Translations under genes and position numbers: made by a program
Assembly (NCBI GenBank): GCA_017622085.1
Contig: JAGARU010000029.1
Location: 1 to 59,447, forward strand
From: Clostridia bacterium
GTDB taxonomy: Bacteria; Bacillota; Clostridia; Oscillospirales; CAG-272
Direction: 5' to 3'
DNA length: 59,447 nucleotides
Shown here: positions 51,104 through 59,423 of the stretch, piece after piece
Layout: each line of letters opens with the position of its first letter
Numbering within the stretch: position 1 is the stretch's first letter
The notes under the pieces: generated by a model
Told to the model about the DNA's origin: nothing
The model's input: the letters and a program-made list of their open reading frames with translations, nothing else
Database searches by the model: none

Positions 51104-52333
51104 ATGAGTTATATTTTACGTCATATGGAAAATCGCATTCTTGAGTTATCCAAATCCTACTCCGCGATTTTGCTGACGGGACCCCGTCAAGCGGGAAAAA
51201 CAACAATGTTGCGTTCGCTCGCAGAGAAAGAAAATAAGGTACGTGAATACGTTTCCCTTGATGATCTTGCTACGCGCGATATGGCGAAGAACGATCCTGC
51301 TCTTTTTCTGCAAATACACAAGCCTCCCGTTTTGATCGACGAGGTTCAGTACGCTCCCGAACTTTTCACATATATTAAAATCCACATAGACGAACATCAT
51401 AATCCCGGTGATTTTTGGATGACCGGCTCTCAAATATTCCGACTTATGCGCGGTGTTCAAGAATCACTCGCAGGACGTGTAGCACTTCTTCATATGTCAC
51501 CTATGTCGCAACGCGAAATCGTGGGGGCAGATTGCATTCCTTTTACCACGAATATGAACGTATTGATTGATGAATGCAAGAAAATCAAGCCCGTAGATAC
51601 GCCCACTTTGTTTGAGCGCATATGGAAAGGTTCGATGCCCGGTATCGTTTCGGGACTTTATCCCGATCGTAATATGTATTATTCGTCGTATCTTTCTACC
51701 TACGTAGAGCGCGACGTGCGCGATATTTCCGGCACGGTGGATGCGCTAAAGTTTAATCGATTTATTACCGCCGTGGCTGCAAGAACGTCACAACTTTTAA
51801 ACTATCACGCTCTCGCGGAGGATGCGGAAATAGATATGCCGACGGCAAAAGCTTGGGTGGATATTTTGGAAACGTTGGGTATTATATTCCTTCTTCACCC
51901 TTACTCAAATAACGTATTAAAACGTACAATTAAGACACCGAAAGTTTATTTTTACGATACGGGACTCGTGTGCTATCTTACTAAATGGTCCTCCCCCGAG
52001 GTTGCTGAAAGTGGAGCAATGAGTGGAGCGCTCCTTGAAAACTTTACCGTGTCTGAGATAATGAAAGGTTATCAGAACGCAGGCAGAGAACCTTATTTGT
52101 ATTTTTACCGTGATCGTGATGCTAAAGAAATTGACGTTATTATGGAAGGTGACGGAAAGCTTTGTCCGTTAGAAATTAAAAAGACTGCCACACCCGATAA
52201 GCGCATCGTTCGCACGTTTAGTGTGATTGATAAATCCCCTCTGCAACTTGGAACAGGAGCCGTTCTTTGTATGTCGGATCAATTCGGTGCATTCGATAGA
52301 GATAATCTTATCGTGCCGATTTGGGTGATTTAA
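51104..52333 (+). CDS. AAA ATPase with DUF4143 domain
   Basis: About 409 residues from ATG 51104 (TTGGAGGT upstream). The N-terminal AAA domain has Walker A (LLTGPRQAGKTTMLR, about residue 22) and Walker B (PPVLIDEVQYAPELF), with MTGSQIFRL as sensor strand. The C-terminal DUF4143 part contains the nuclease-like line YFYRDRDAKEIDVIME ... CPLEIKKTA, which has the D...ExK layout of a restriction-like fold. Such ATPases are widespread and often horizontally transferred; function unknown. It has its own elaborate promoter and lies 44 nt before the C5 methyltransferase gene with no terminator seen, so cotranscription is possible. Confidence 0.82.
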   Translation: MSYILRHMENRILELSKSYSAILLTGPRQAGKTTMLRSLAEKENKVREYVSLDDLATRDMAKNDPALFLQIHKPPVLIDEVQYAPELFTYIKIHIDEHHNPGDFWMTGSQIFRLMRGVQESLAGRVALLHMSPMSQREIVGADCIPFTTNMNVLIDECKKIKPVDTPTLFERIWKGSMPGIVSGLYPDRNMYYSSYLSTYVERDVRDISGTVDALKFNRFITAVAARTSQLLNYHALAEDAEIDMPTAKAWVDILETLGIIFLLHPYSNNVLKRTIKTPKVYFYDTGLVCYLTKWSSPEVAESGAMSGALLENFTVSEIMKGYQNAGREPYLYFYRDRDAKEIDVIMEGDGKLCPLEIKKTATPDKRIVRTFSVIDKSPLQLGTGAVLCMSDQFGAFDRDNLIVPIWVI

Positions 52334-52377
52334 GTTATTAACGGTTTCATTGTATCAAAGTGTATGAGGAAAAAAAG

Positions 52378-53616
52378 ATGAGTAAATTTAGAATAGTAGA
52401 TTTGTTTTCGGGTGCGGGAGGATTAACCTTTGGTTTCTATTACAATCTTGTAAACGGAGAGTTTGTTAAAAGAGATAACGTAGAATTTGTTTTTTCAAAC
52501 GAATACGCCCCCCAAGCGGTAAAGGCATTTAAAAAGAATTATGGTAAGGACATTCCCGTTATCGAGGGAGATATTTGCGATATAACCGACGATATTATTG
52601 AACAATACGTTGACGGAAAAGAAGTGGACGTAATAATCGGTGGACCGCCCTGCCAATCCTTTAGTACGGTAGGTCAAAGACAATACGACGACAGAGCAAA
52701 ATTATCCCATCAGTATTTGCGGATTTTGGAGAAAATCAAGCCGAAGGCATTCCTTTTTGAAAACGTTAAAGGTATCTTATCAATGAGTGAAATTTTTTAC
52801 AAACTCGATGCAGATGGAAAAATGATGTATCAAGATGTAAAAAGGCATCGCGGAAGCGTTGAATTTACGAGGAAAGAACCTATAATCGACCATTACGGTG
52901 ATCTCGTAATGAAAAAGCTAACGGAAGAATTCAATAGAATCGGGTACAAAACCGTATTCAAAACAATGCTTGCTTCCGATTTTGGTGTTCCACAAAGTAG
53001 AGAAAGAGTCTTCATAATAGGAATAAGAAACGATCTCGATATAAAATGGGAATATCCCAAAGGAAACGGTCCGTTATATTCAATTTATCAAGCAATATCC
53101 GATCTGCCTCCGGTAGGAGAAGGACAAGAAGCTTGTGAATATACTATGGAACCACAAAACGAATATCAACAATTGATGCGTAAAGGTAGCGATAAGATTA
53201 CAGAGCATTATTGCGGTATTTATGGTGATAAAATTAGAACCGTTATTCAAAACGTTGAAGAAGGCGAAGGAAAAAACGATTTTAATAGGAAAGTAAAAGA
53301 AGGCTTAGTTGATGAGAAGTATTATTTAACGTCGGGATACGGTAATACTTACGGAAGATTGGAAAGAGATAAACCCTCTACCACTATTACGAACAATTTA
53401 GCCACTCCATCTGCGTTAAGGTGCATTCATTATGAGCAAGATCGCGCATTAACGCCTCGCGAAGGTGCGAGAATACAATCATTCCCGGATTGGTATTGCT
53501 TTGAGGGAACGCGAACCGATGTTGCAAGACAAGTTGGAAACGCGGTTCCTCCCTTGATGGCAATAGCATTTGCGAATAAAATGATTAATCTTCTTAATGA
53601 AGATAATGAAGTTTAA
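52378..53616 (+). CDS. DNA (cytosine-5) methyltransferase
   Basis: About 412 residues from ATG 52378 (TGAGGAAA seven bases upstream). Motif I is VDLFSGAGGLTFGF (7-20), motif IV GGPPCQSFSTVGQR with catalytic Cys92, motif VI FENVKGIL (127-134), motif VIII QSRERVFIIGI, and motif X VGNAVPPLMAIAF at the C-terminus. The target-recognition region is about 235-330. It marks host cytosines; specificity not readable. Its partner nuclease would be expected in the following cassette, which includes Vsr, the T:G mismatch nickase that accompanies C5 methylases. A terminator follows at 53631. Confidence 0.94.
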   Translation: MSKFRIVDLFSGAGGLTFGFYYNLVNGEFVKRDNVEFVFSNEYAPQAVKAFKKNYGKDIPVIEGDICDITDDIIEQYVDGKEVDVIIGGPPCQSFSTVGQRQYDDRAKLSHQYLRILEKIKPKAFLFENVKGILSMSEIFYKLDADGKMMYQDVKRHRGSVEFTRKEPIIDHYGDLVMKKLTEEFNRIGYKTVFKTMLASDFGVPQSRERVFIIGIRNDLDIKWEYPKGNGPLYSIYQAISDLPPVGEGQEACEYTMEPQNEYQQLMRKGSDKITEHYCGIYGDKIRTVIQNVEEGEGKNDFNRKVKEGLVDEKYYLTSGYGNTYGRLERDKPSTTITNNLATPSALRCIHYEQDRALTPREGARIQSFPDWYCFEGTRTDVARQVGNAVPPLMAIAFANKMINLLNEDNEV

Positions 53617-53630
53617 TCTTAAATCCTATG

Positions 53631-53660
53631 AAAAGGGGCTGTTCCAACAGCCCCTTTTTT
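53631..53660 (+). terminator. Terminator after the C5 methyltransferase
   Basis: AAAAGGGGCTGTT (53631-53643) pairs with AACAGCCCCTTTT (53646-53658), followed by TT. The methylase is thus transcribed separately from the cassette behind it. Confidence 0.85.
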
Positions 53661-53734
53661 CGCTTTGCTTCGAACTACATTTTTCAAATATTGCAATATA
53701 TGAAAAATAATTTTCACAAATTTCAAAAATGCTA

Positions 53735-53763
53735 TTGACATATTTCGACACAAATGGTATAAT
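53735..53763 (+). promoter_or_regulatory. Promoter of the GHKL-ATPase cassette
   Basis: TTGACA (53735-53740), 17-bp spacer, TATAAT (53758-53763) with TG before the -10; a perfect consensus promoter 35 nt before the 72-aa gene. Confidence 0.88.
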
Positions 53764-53797
53764 ACAATTACAAAATAATTTTGGAGGATTGCAATAT

Positions 53798-54016
53798 ATG
53801 GAAACCAAACGCGATAAATTTGTTAGAATTGTTGAGAATAGAACCAATAAAATCATCGATATGTTGAGATTGTTGGGTAACTGTGCAAACAAAGCGAATT
53901 ACGATTATACCGAAGCGGACGTCAATAAAATTTTTAATACGTTGGAGAAAGAACTTCGCGCGGCAAAAATGAAATATATGGCTACAGGTTCGGAAGAAGA
54001 AAAATTTAAGCTTTGA
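53798..54016 (+). CDS. Small helical protein leading the GHKL cassette
   Basis: 72 residues from ATG 53798 (GGAGG upstream). Sequence features are RIVENRTNKIIDMLRLLGNC, NYDYTEADVNKIFNTLEKEL and a basic/acidic tail. From memory, similar short proteins (RxNKxxxxIRLxGN ... NYxYTxxDVxKIF) recur beside defence and mobile genes in Firmicutes. It could be a DNA-binding regulator or a structural partner of the ATPase. It is the first gene after a consensus promoter. Confidence 0.65.
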   Translation: METKRDKFVRIVENRTNKIIDMLRLLGNCANKANYDYTEADVNKIFNTLEKELRAAKMKYMATGSEEEKFKL

Positions 54017-54033
54017 TTTAAGGGGTGTTAAAT

Positions 54034-56034
54034 ATGAAAATATCTTGGAGATTTCCGCCCTTATCCGGCGGATCTAAGCAGGGATACACCAATAACGACA
54101 TTGAAGGCTTTAAGGGCGAGGAATTAATTGATAACCTTGCGCGTGAAATTTGCCAAAACTCTTTGGATGCCCGCGATGATAGCGCAGAGGGACCGGTTAA
54201 AGTTGTATTTGAATTGAAGCCTATACAAACCCAAGATTACGACGTGTTTTCGGGGTACTCGAAGTGCCTTAAAGGCTGCCGCGACTTTTGGTCTGCGGGC
54301 GGTGATCTTGACGCTAAACTTTCGACATTCTTAACTGAAGCCGAAAGTACACTCAGTAAGGATTCCGTTAGCGTATTGATAGCAAGTGATTATAACACCA
54401 AGGGACTTTGGGGCAATCACGACTTAAATAATATCAAAACACCGTGGGAAGCATTAACGGGTGCTGACGGCATATCGGTTAAACCCGACGATAATAGTGG
54501 GGGTTCTTTTGGTATTGGTAAAAACGCACCTTTTGCTTGCTCCGCTTTAAGTATGGTATTCTATAATACTTATGATATTGATAATCACAAGTCTTTTGTC
54601 GGTGTAGGTAGAGTTGCTACACTTCTGAACGATGAAGGAAAACCCACGCAAAGAATCGGTAAATATCAAAACAATGACGATGATAACGAAATATGGTTAC
54701 CAATCTATAAGGAAGACACCAATGCCTTTAGAGATCTTTTCGTAAGAGAAGAACACGGAACGGACGTTATTATCGTTGGTTTTAACGAACCTGATAATTG
54801 GCAAGAAAACGTAGCAAAAGCAGCTATCAAGAACTTTTTCGTAGCGATTGCCGAAAAAAAGCTTGTTGTAGAAATAAAGGACGGACAGCACGTTACACGC
54901 ATCGACGATACGAAAATTGCCGATCTCATTGAGGAATATGCCAAAAACGATCGTCAGTTGGAGATTACCCGTCAACTGTTTTTGGCATTTTCAAATCCCG
55001 ACATTAAAGTACCTATCGAAATATTGGGCGAAAAGGATGCCGTTGAAATATACGTAAAATCCGAGAGTTCTTTTGCGAGAACCATTGCCAATTTCCGTTC
55101 TACGGGTATGTTGGTAGGTCAAGGTTATAGACGTATTTTCCAACACTATGCGGCTATTATGATCGTTAGAGGTGAAGAATTAGGCAAACTCCTTAGAGAG
55201 TGCGAACCACCTCGTCACAATAGATGGGATTATAAGCTGATTAAGGGAGAAGCAAACAAAACAAAGAGAGATAATGCGAAAAAAGCATTAGACGTTTTAA
55301 ATGAAGAACTCCTTAACATTTTGAAATCTCAATATGAAACTCCCGCTGGTGATGCAACGGACGCTCCCGGTATGAACGCTTATTTGGCTGATACCGAAGA
55401 CGGAACCCTTCCCGAAGATAGCGTGGGTAAAGATATCCTCAAAGTAAAAATAAAAATAGGAAAACCCAAGATTAGAAGGACTTCTCCTTCCTCAATGGAC
55501 GTACCGGGCATAGAAGATGAAGGCGGCGAAGCGTCCTCTAACGGTGGAAATCAAGGATCGAGAGTTGGTCCTACGCCTCCCGTTCCTCCCGGACCGTTCC
55601 CCGGACCAGGCCCCGGTCCTTTGCCCGGACCTAATCCCGGTCCTTCTCCCGATCCCGTTGTAAAACCCGGAACAGAGCCTACTCAAAGAGGAGTAGTAGA
55701 AGGAAACGGAAATAGGACGATACCGATTAAAGAATTGTCAAAGCGTAGATGTTTCCCGTACAATCCAAATATCGGCTTATATAAAGCGGTCGTTATGCCG
55801 TCTAAAGATTACGAACAACTTTTCGTAGAGTGCGTAGCTACAGGCGAGGATGGCAAGCGAGAAACGCTTTCTATCAACAAATTTATGTATCAAGGAAAGC
55901 CCGTTAAGTGTAATTGCACTAAAGCAGGTCCTATAAACGTTTCCAAAGGTACTGCGGCAGAATTTATGATTACGTTCAACAAAAAAGGAAAGATGAGAGT
56001 TAATCTGATTCTTTCGGAAGGAGGTAACAAATGA
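54034..56034 (+). CDS. GHKL (HSP90/MORC-like) ATPase with Pro/Gly linker
   Basis: About 666 residues from ATG 54034 (AAGGGG upstream). The ATPase N-box is LAREICQNSLDARDD (35-49; Glu38, Asn42), followed by IASDYNTKGL (Asp119) and the ATP-lid GGSFGIGKNAPF (156-167). A transducer-like region extends to about residue 430. Residues about 505-555 are a Pro/Gly-rich linker (GPFPGPGPGPLPGPNPGPSP) before a C-terminal beta-rich domain with FVECVATGEDGKRETL. This is the MutL/MORC-like ATPase class reported in restriction-modification contexts. Overlaps the next gene by 4 nt. Confidence 0.8.
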   Translation: MKISWRFPPLSGGSKQGYTNNDIEGFKGEELIDNLAREICQNSLDARDDSAEGPVKVVFELKPIQTQDYDVFSGYSKCLKGCRDFWSAGGDLDAKLSTFLTEAESTLSKDSVSVLIASDYNTKGLWGNHDLNNIKTPWEALTGADGISVKPDDNSGGSFGIGKNAPFACSALSMVFYNTYDIDNHKSFVGVGRVATLLNDEGKPTQRIGKYQNNDDDNEIWLPIYKEDTNAFRDLFVREEHGTDVIIVGFNEPDNWQENVAKAAIKNFFVAIAEKKLVVEIKDGQHVTRIDDTKIADLIEEYAKNDRQLEITRQLFLAFSNPDIKVPIEILGEKDAVEIYVKSESSFARTIANFRSTGMLVGQGYRRIFQHYAAIMIVRGEELGKLLRECEPPRHNRWDYKLIKGEANKTKRDNAKKALDVLNEELLNILKSQYETPAGDATDAPGMNAYLADTEDGTLPEDSVGKDILKVKIKIGKPKIRRTSPSSMDVPGIEDEGGEASSNGGNQGSRVGPTPPVPPGPFPGPGPGPLPGPNPGPSPDPVVKPGTEPTQRGVVEGNGNRTIPIKELSKRRCFPYNPNIGLYKAVVMPSKDYEQLFVECVATGEDGKRETLSINKFMYQGKPVKCNCTKAGPINVSKGTAAEFMITFNKKGKMRVNLILSEGGNK

Positions 56035-56954
56035 GCTTGAATATCGACTATCCAAATCCCGTGCTCTCTATCGATGGCGACGATTATAACGAAGATTGTA
56101 CGTTTGACGTTTCGTTCAAGGAAGAAGAAATTATCGTCGATGATGATAACATTATCATTCCCGCCGTTTGTGATCTCCAATGCAACGGATTATCCGATCT
56201 CATAAAGCAAGGAAAGGCTGCAATCGTGGTTTTAATAAGCAGTAGTGCATCCTTTTATAGACGAGCCTTTGAATTCGACTCCGCAGAGTTAACTAAGGAA
56301 ATTAAAGTTCCGAAGTTTGACGTGAGAAAGAACATTGATTTTTGTGGATATATTCTTGCGAAGGAAGATATGAAGTCTTTCCGTTGCGACGGGGATTTTA
56401 ACGATCTGTATTTCAAAAATATGTCTTTCCCCGTAAGGAAGGCGGACGTATTGGCACAAGGTCAGCTAAGAACGATTCCTATCGATGACTCCGAACTTGA
56501 AAAGCCGATTTCTTCTATTTTCAGTATCCAAAGAAATACGCATTCTGACGCCGAGATAGAGTCTAATTTCGACGTTGATGAGAAAATTGTAGTTTATCTT
56601 AGTGAACGCCTAAATCAGCTTTACTATGATATTAAGGATTTCAATAACGGCGCGTTACATAGGTATCTCAACGGAATTATTGCATACCCCGTTTTGATCG
56701 AAGGTATAGCTAAAATGTGTGACCACTACCGCAACGGAAGCGAATATTCCGAGAAAAGATGGTTTAAAACTATCGATCATAAGCTTAAAGCTCTTGGCGT
56801 GAATTTGGAAGAAGAGCACGAAAATCATTCGTATACGGAATTGGCGGACAAGCTCTTAGACGGTATTGCTTACGATGGTTTGTTAAGCGTTAAAAATACC
56901 ATCGATGAAGAAACCAACGGCGGCGAGTACGTAAATACCGGAGGTGTTGACTAA
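56031..56954 (+). CDS. Unknown protein of the GHKL cassette
   Basis: 307 residues; GGAGGTAAC precedes ATG 56031. The first 150 residues are beta-rich (DYNEDCTFDVSFKEEEIIVD, LIKQGKAAIVVLISSSASFY); the second half is helical (ALHRYLNGIIAYPVLIEGIA) with an acidic C-terminus. No motif I recognise and no obvious catalytic pattern. Tight coupling (ATGA with the ATPase, TAATG with the next gene) says it is a core component, perhaps a structural or target-binding subunit. Confidence 0.65.
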   Translation: MSLNIDYPNPVLSIDGDDYNEDCTFDVSFKEEEIIVDDDNIIIPAVCDLQCNGLSDLIKQGKAAIVVLISSSASFYRRAFEFDSAELTKEIKVPKFDVRKNIDFCGYILAKEDMKSFRCDGDFNDLYFKNMSFPVRKADVLAQGQLRTIPIDDSELEKPISSIFSIQRNTHSDAEIESNFDVDEKIVVYLSERLNQLYYDIKDFNNGALHRYLNGIIAYPVLIEGIAKMCDHYRNGSEYSEKRWFKTIDHKLKALGVNLEEEHENHSYTELADKLLDGIAYDGLLSVKNTIDEETNGGEYVNTGGVD

Positions 56955-57694
56955 TGTATTTGGGATTTTTCACGGAAGACGCATACGATAGGCTATTGGA
57001 TGCGGTCGAAGAAAACAAAGATAAGTATCTTGAACCCGATAACTGGGTTTCCACTTATTTCGCAAAAGGCGTCGAGTGGTGCGGTATTTCTTCACAGGAA
57101 GTAAACAAATTCGATCCTTGGCTTTCCGGGTCAAAGGATAAGAGTGAGGATGACTGCATCAATGCTATAAGACTGCACGAAGCGTTCAAAATCACTCCCC
57201 TCCAAGCAACTAACAAATATATGTGGGCATATATGTGTCACGTAGATGATGATTGCCGTAAATATATGCGCTATCGTTGGAGCGATAGTAAACCCGAACA
57301 GAGATATTTCGTTCCCGGTGAAGGAATGGGACTCTACTATTTTAACGGTTTATCAAGACTTTGGTGGTGGGCGCACTTGACCTATGATCCCGATAGCAAA
57401 GATCATTATACCTTGACAAGAATCTTGTTTGAGAATCAGATGTTAGGTAAAGACATACTTGATACGCTAAACAGAACGAATTTCAAGAGAATGAAAGGGA
57501 TCCTTTTGGCAATTCAAGAGTTCAAAGGTATGGTGGGACCAAACGAAGGTATTACGGACTATTTCAGAGAATGCAAAAAAGAGCTAAATCATTATGCCGC
57601 AATAAGCATTTTTGATTATCTCGATTTTGAAGACATTAAGAAAATAACGCTTGAAACACTTATCAAAGTAAGAGACCAAGCAAAGAAGGAATGA
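56954..57694 (+). CDS. DUF6339-like protein
   Basis: A 246-residue protein rich in Trp and Tyr (LSRLWWWAHLTYDPDSKDHY, FVPGEGMGLYYFNGLSRLWW) with charged helices at the C-terminus. The LSRLWW-xx-LTYD line is what I associate with DUF6339 proteins, which accompany C5 methylases and GHKL ATPases in predicted restriction loci. No catalytic residues can be named. Start overlaps the previous stop (TAATG). Confidence 0.55.
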   Translation: MYLGFFTEDAYDRLLDAVEENKDKYLEPDNWVSTYFAKGVEWCGISSQEVNKFDPWLSGSKDKSEDDCINAIRLHEAFKITPLQATNKYMWAYMCHVDDDCRKYMRYRWSDSKPEQRYFVPGEGMGLYYFNGLSRLWWWAHLTYDPDSKDHYTLTRILFENQMLGKDILDTLNRTNFKRMKGILLAIQEFKGMVGPNEGITDYFRECKKELNHYAAISIFDYLDFEDIKKITLETLIKVRDQAKKE

Positions 57695-57699
57695 TCTTG

Positions 57700-57723
57700 T
57701 CCCCCCTTTTTCATAAGGGGGGA
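57700..57723 (+). terminator. G:C hairpin between DUF6339 and vsr
   Basis: TCCCCCC (57700-57706) pairs with GGGGGGA (57717-57723). No T-run follows, so it may attenuate or stabilise rather than stop the transcript. Confidence 0.5.
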
Positions 57724-57749
57724 TAGACTTAACTGAGGATAGTACAGAT

Positions 57750-58160
57750 ATGAGTGATATATTTTGTAAAGAAAAACGCTCATCCGTTATGAAAGCCGTA
57801 AAAAGTCGCAATACCAAGACAACGGAATTGAAAATGATTGAGATTTTCAAAGAGTTACACATCATAGGATGGCGAAGAACCTATCCGTTGATTGGAAAAC
57901 CGGATTTTGTTTTTCCTAAAAAGCGTATCGTCGTTTTTGTTGACGGTTGCTTTTGGCACGGACACGATTGCCGAAACGTAACCCCGAGCGATAATGCTGA
58001 TTTTTGGAATGCCAAACGCGCTTATAATAAACAACACGATGCCGTTGTCACCGAAACCTTGCAAAATAAAAATTGGACGGTAATTCGCATTTGGGAATGT
58101 GAGTTGAAGAAGAAAAATCGTGACAAGTTGATAGAGAAAATCGAATTACTGCTATTATAA
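57750..58160 (+). CDS. vsr: Very short patch repair endonuclease (Vsr)
   Basis: 136 residues, full family length. Signature: MKAVKSRNTKTTELKMIEIF near residue 14, then GKPDFVFPKKRIVVFVDGCF followed by WHGHDC (catalytic Asp in PDF and His in HGH), and FWNAKRAYNKQHD near residue 88. Vsr nicks beside T:G mismatches arising from deaminated 5-methylcytosine, which explains its presence near the C5 methylase. In several restriction loci a Vsr-fold protein serves as the restriction nuclease, so that role is possible here. Three residues at the zinc site (CFWHGHDC) are present. Confidence 0.93.
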   Translation: MSDIFCKEKRSSVMKAVKSRNTKTTELKMIEIFKELHIIGWRRTYPLIGKPDFVFPKKRIVVFVDGCFWHGHDCRNVTPSDNADFWNAKRAYNKQHDAVVTETLQNKNWTVIRIWECELKKKNRDKLIEKIELLLL

Positions 58161-58216
58161 AGCAACGAATATGTTGGTTCCTTATCTTAGTTTTAGAGAA
58201 AGAGAGGTGAATAACG

Positions 58217-59308
58217 ATGGTTGATAAAATTGGAAGTACACTTAATTTAGGTGCTTTTTCGGATGAAGAAAAGAAGTTATTAAGAACCGATTTCTCATAC
58301 AAGAAGAAAATGAGTAAAATTAACAAAGAGGCGCGACAAGCGGCTAAAAGAGATACTTGCTATTTTTGCGGGAAGCCTTGTACGAGCTTTTGTAACTCAC
58401 ACTCAATTCCTCGTTTTTGTTTGAAGAATATCGCAACAAAAGGGGATGTATTGACACTTAACACCCTTGTTGATAATCCACTAATGGATACGGAAAAAGG
58501 AGTAGAGGAAGCAGGGACATTTCATTTGATTTGCAACGAATGTGATAGCAAGATTTTTTCAGATTATGAAAACCCCGACAATTATACTACGCAACCCACT
58601 CCAAAAATGATTTCGCAAATGGCTCTAAAAAACGCGTTGAAATCGATAAGTAAAAGACTTTTTGAAATCGAACTCTTTAATATTACGGCAAAAATAAGTG
58701 CATCTGCACGTGGTTTCACACAAGTTAAAAATAACATTAATGAAATTGATTTGAAGGAATATGAGGTTAACTATAAAAAAGCCAAGAAAGCGGTGGAAAA
58801 GAATAGCACGAACGATTACTACGTTTGCTATTACGAAAAGCTCGATTACATTGTTCCTATAGCATTTCAAGGTTCAGTAGCTTTGGTGGTGGATTTTGAA
58901 GGAAATATGATAAACAACATTTATAATCCTTCGCCGGAATATGTAATACAGAATATCCATATCAGTATTTTGCCGCTAAAAACAGAAACAGTAATAACGA
59001 TGTTTATTGAAGATGGGGATAAAAGATATAGGCGATTTTATAAACAATTTAACAAGTTGCCACTGGAGGACAAGCTTGCGGCTCTAACATATATCATCTT
59101 TCTCTATTCAGAGGATATGTATTTTTCAAAATCAATAGAAAAAGAAGTCGCTGAAAGCCAAACTTTATGTAACGCAGGGCAAACAAGTCAAGATATGCTT
59201 TCTCCAACGCCATTCTTTGATCCATTTGAAACACTTAAAGTGTCGCACGACTTAAGTAAGCGTCACGAAATACCGAATTTGCTTTCCGAAAAATATAGGA
59301 TTCTATAA
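58217..59308 (+). CDS. HNH-like zinc-binding protein, putative nuclease
   Basis: 363 residues; GAGAGGTG precedes ATG 58217. Residues 47-70 (CYFCGKPCTSFCNSHSIPRF) and 104-115 (LICNECDSKIFSDY) give CxxC...SHxIPRF...CxxC, a layout like HNH/treble-clef nucleases where the His would be catalytic. The following 240 residues are alpha/beta and unrecognised, with a basic middle. Similar SHSIP proteins are found as stand-alone cargo in defence islands. Last gene of the island, 56 nt after vsr on the same strand; a terminator follows at 59312. Confidence 0.6.
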   Translation: MVDKIGSTLNLGAFSDEEKKLLRTDFSYKKKMSKINKEARQAAKRDTCYFCGKPCTSFCNSHSIPRFCLKNIATKGDVLTLNTLVDNPLMDTEKGVEEAGTFHLICNECDSKIFSDYENPDNYTTQPTPKMISQMALKNALKSISKRLFEIELFNITAKISASARGFTQVKNNINEIDLKEYEVNYKKAKKAVEKNSTNDYYVCYYEKLDYIVPIAFQGSVALVVDFEGNMINNIYNPSPEYVIQNIHISILPLKTETVITMFIEDGDKRYRRFYKQFNKLPLEDKLAALTYIIFLYSEDMYFSKSIEKEVAESQTLCNAGQTSQDMLSPTPFFDPFETLKVSHDLSKRHEIPNLLSEKYRIL

Positions 59309-59311
59309 ACA

Positions 59312-59351
59312 AAAAACGCCACCTTAGACTTTCATCTAAGATGGCGTTTTT
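59312..59351. terminator. Bidirectional terminator at the island edge
   Basis: AAAAACGCCACCTTAGA pairs with TCTAAGATGGCGTTTTT across a 6-nt loop (one internal mismatch), T-runs on both strands. Confidence 0.85.
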
Positions 59352-59423
59352 CTGTTCGTATTAGAGCGAAACCTTCACGGCGAAGCCACCGCTAAAGAAG
59401 TAAGTGTTCGTCCAATACACGTT

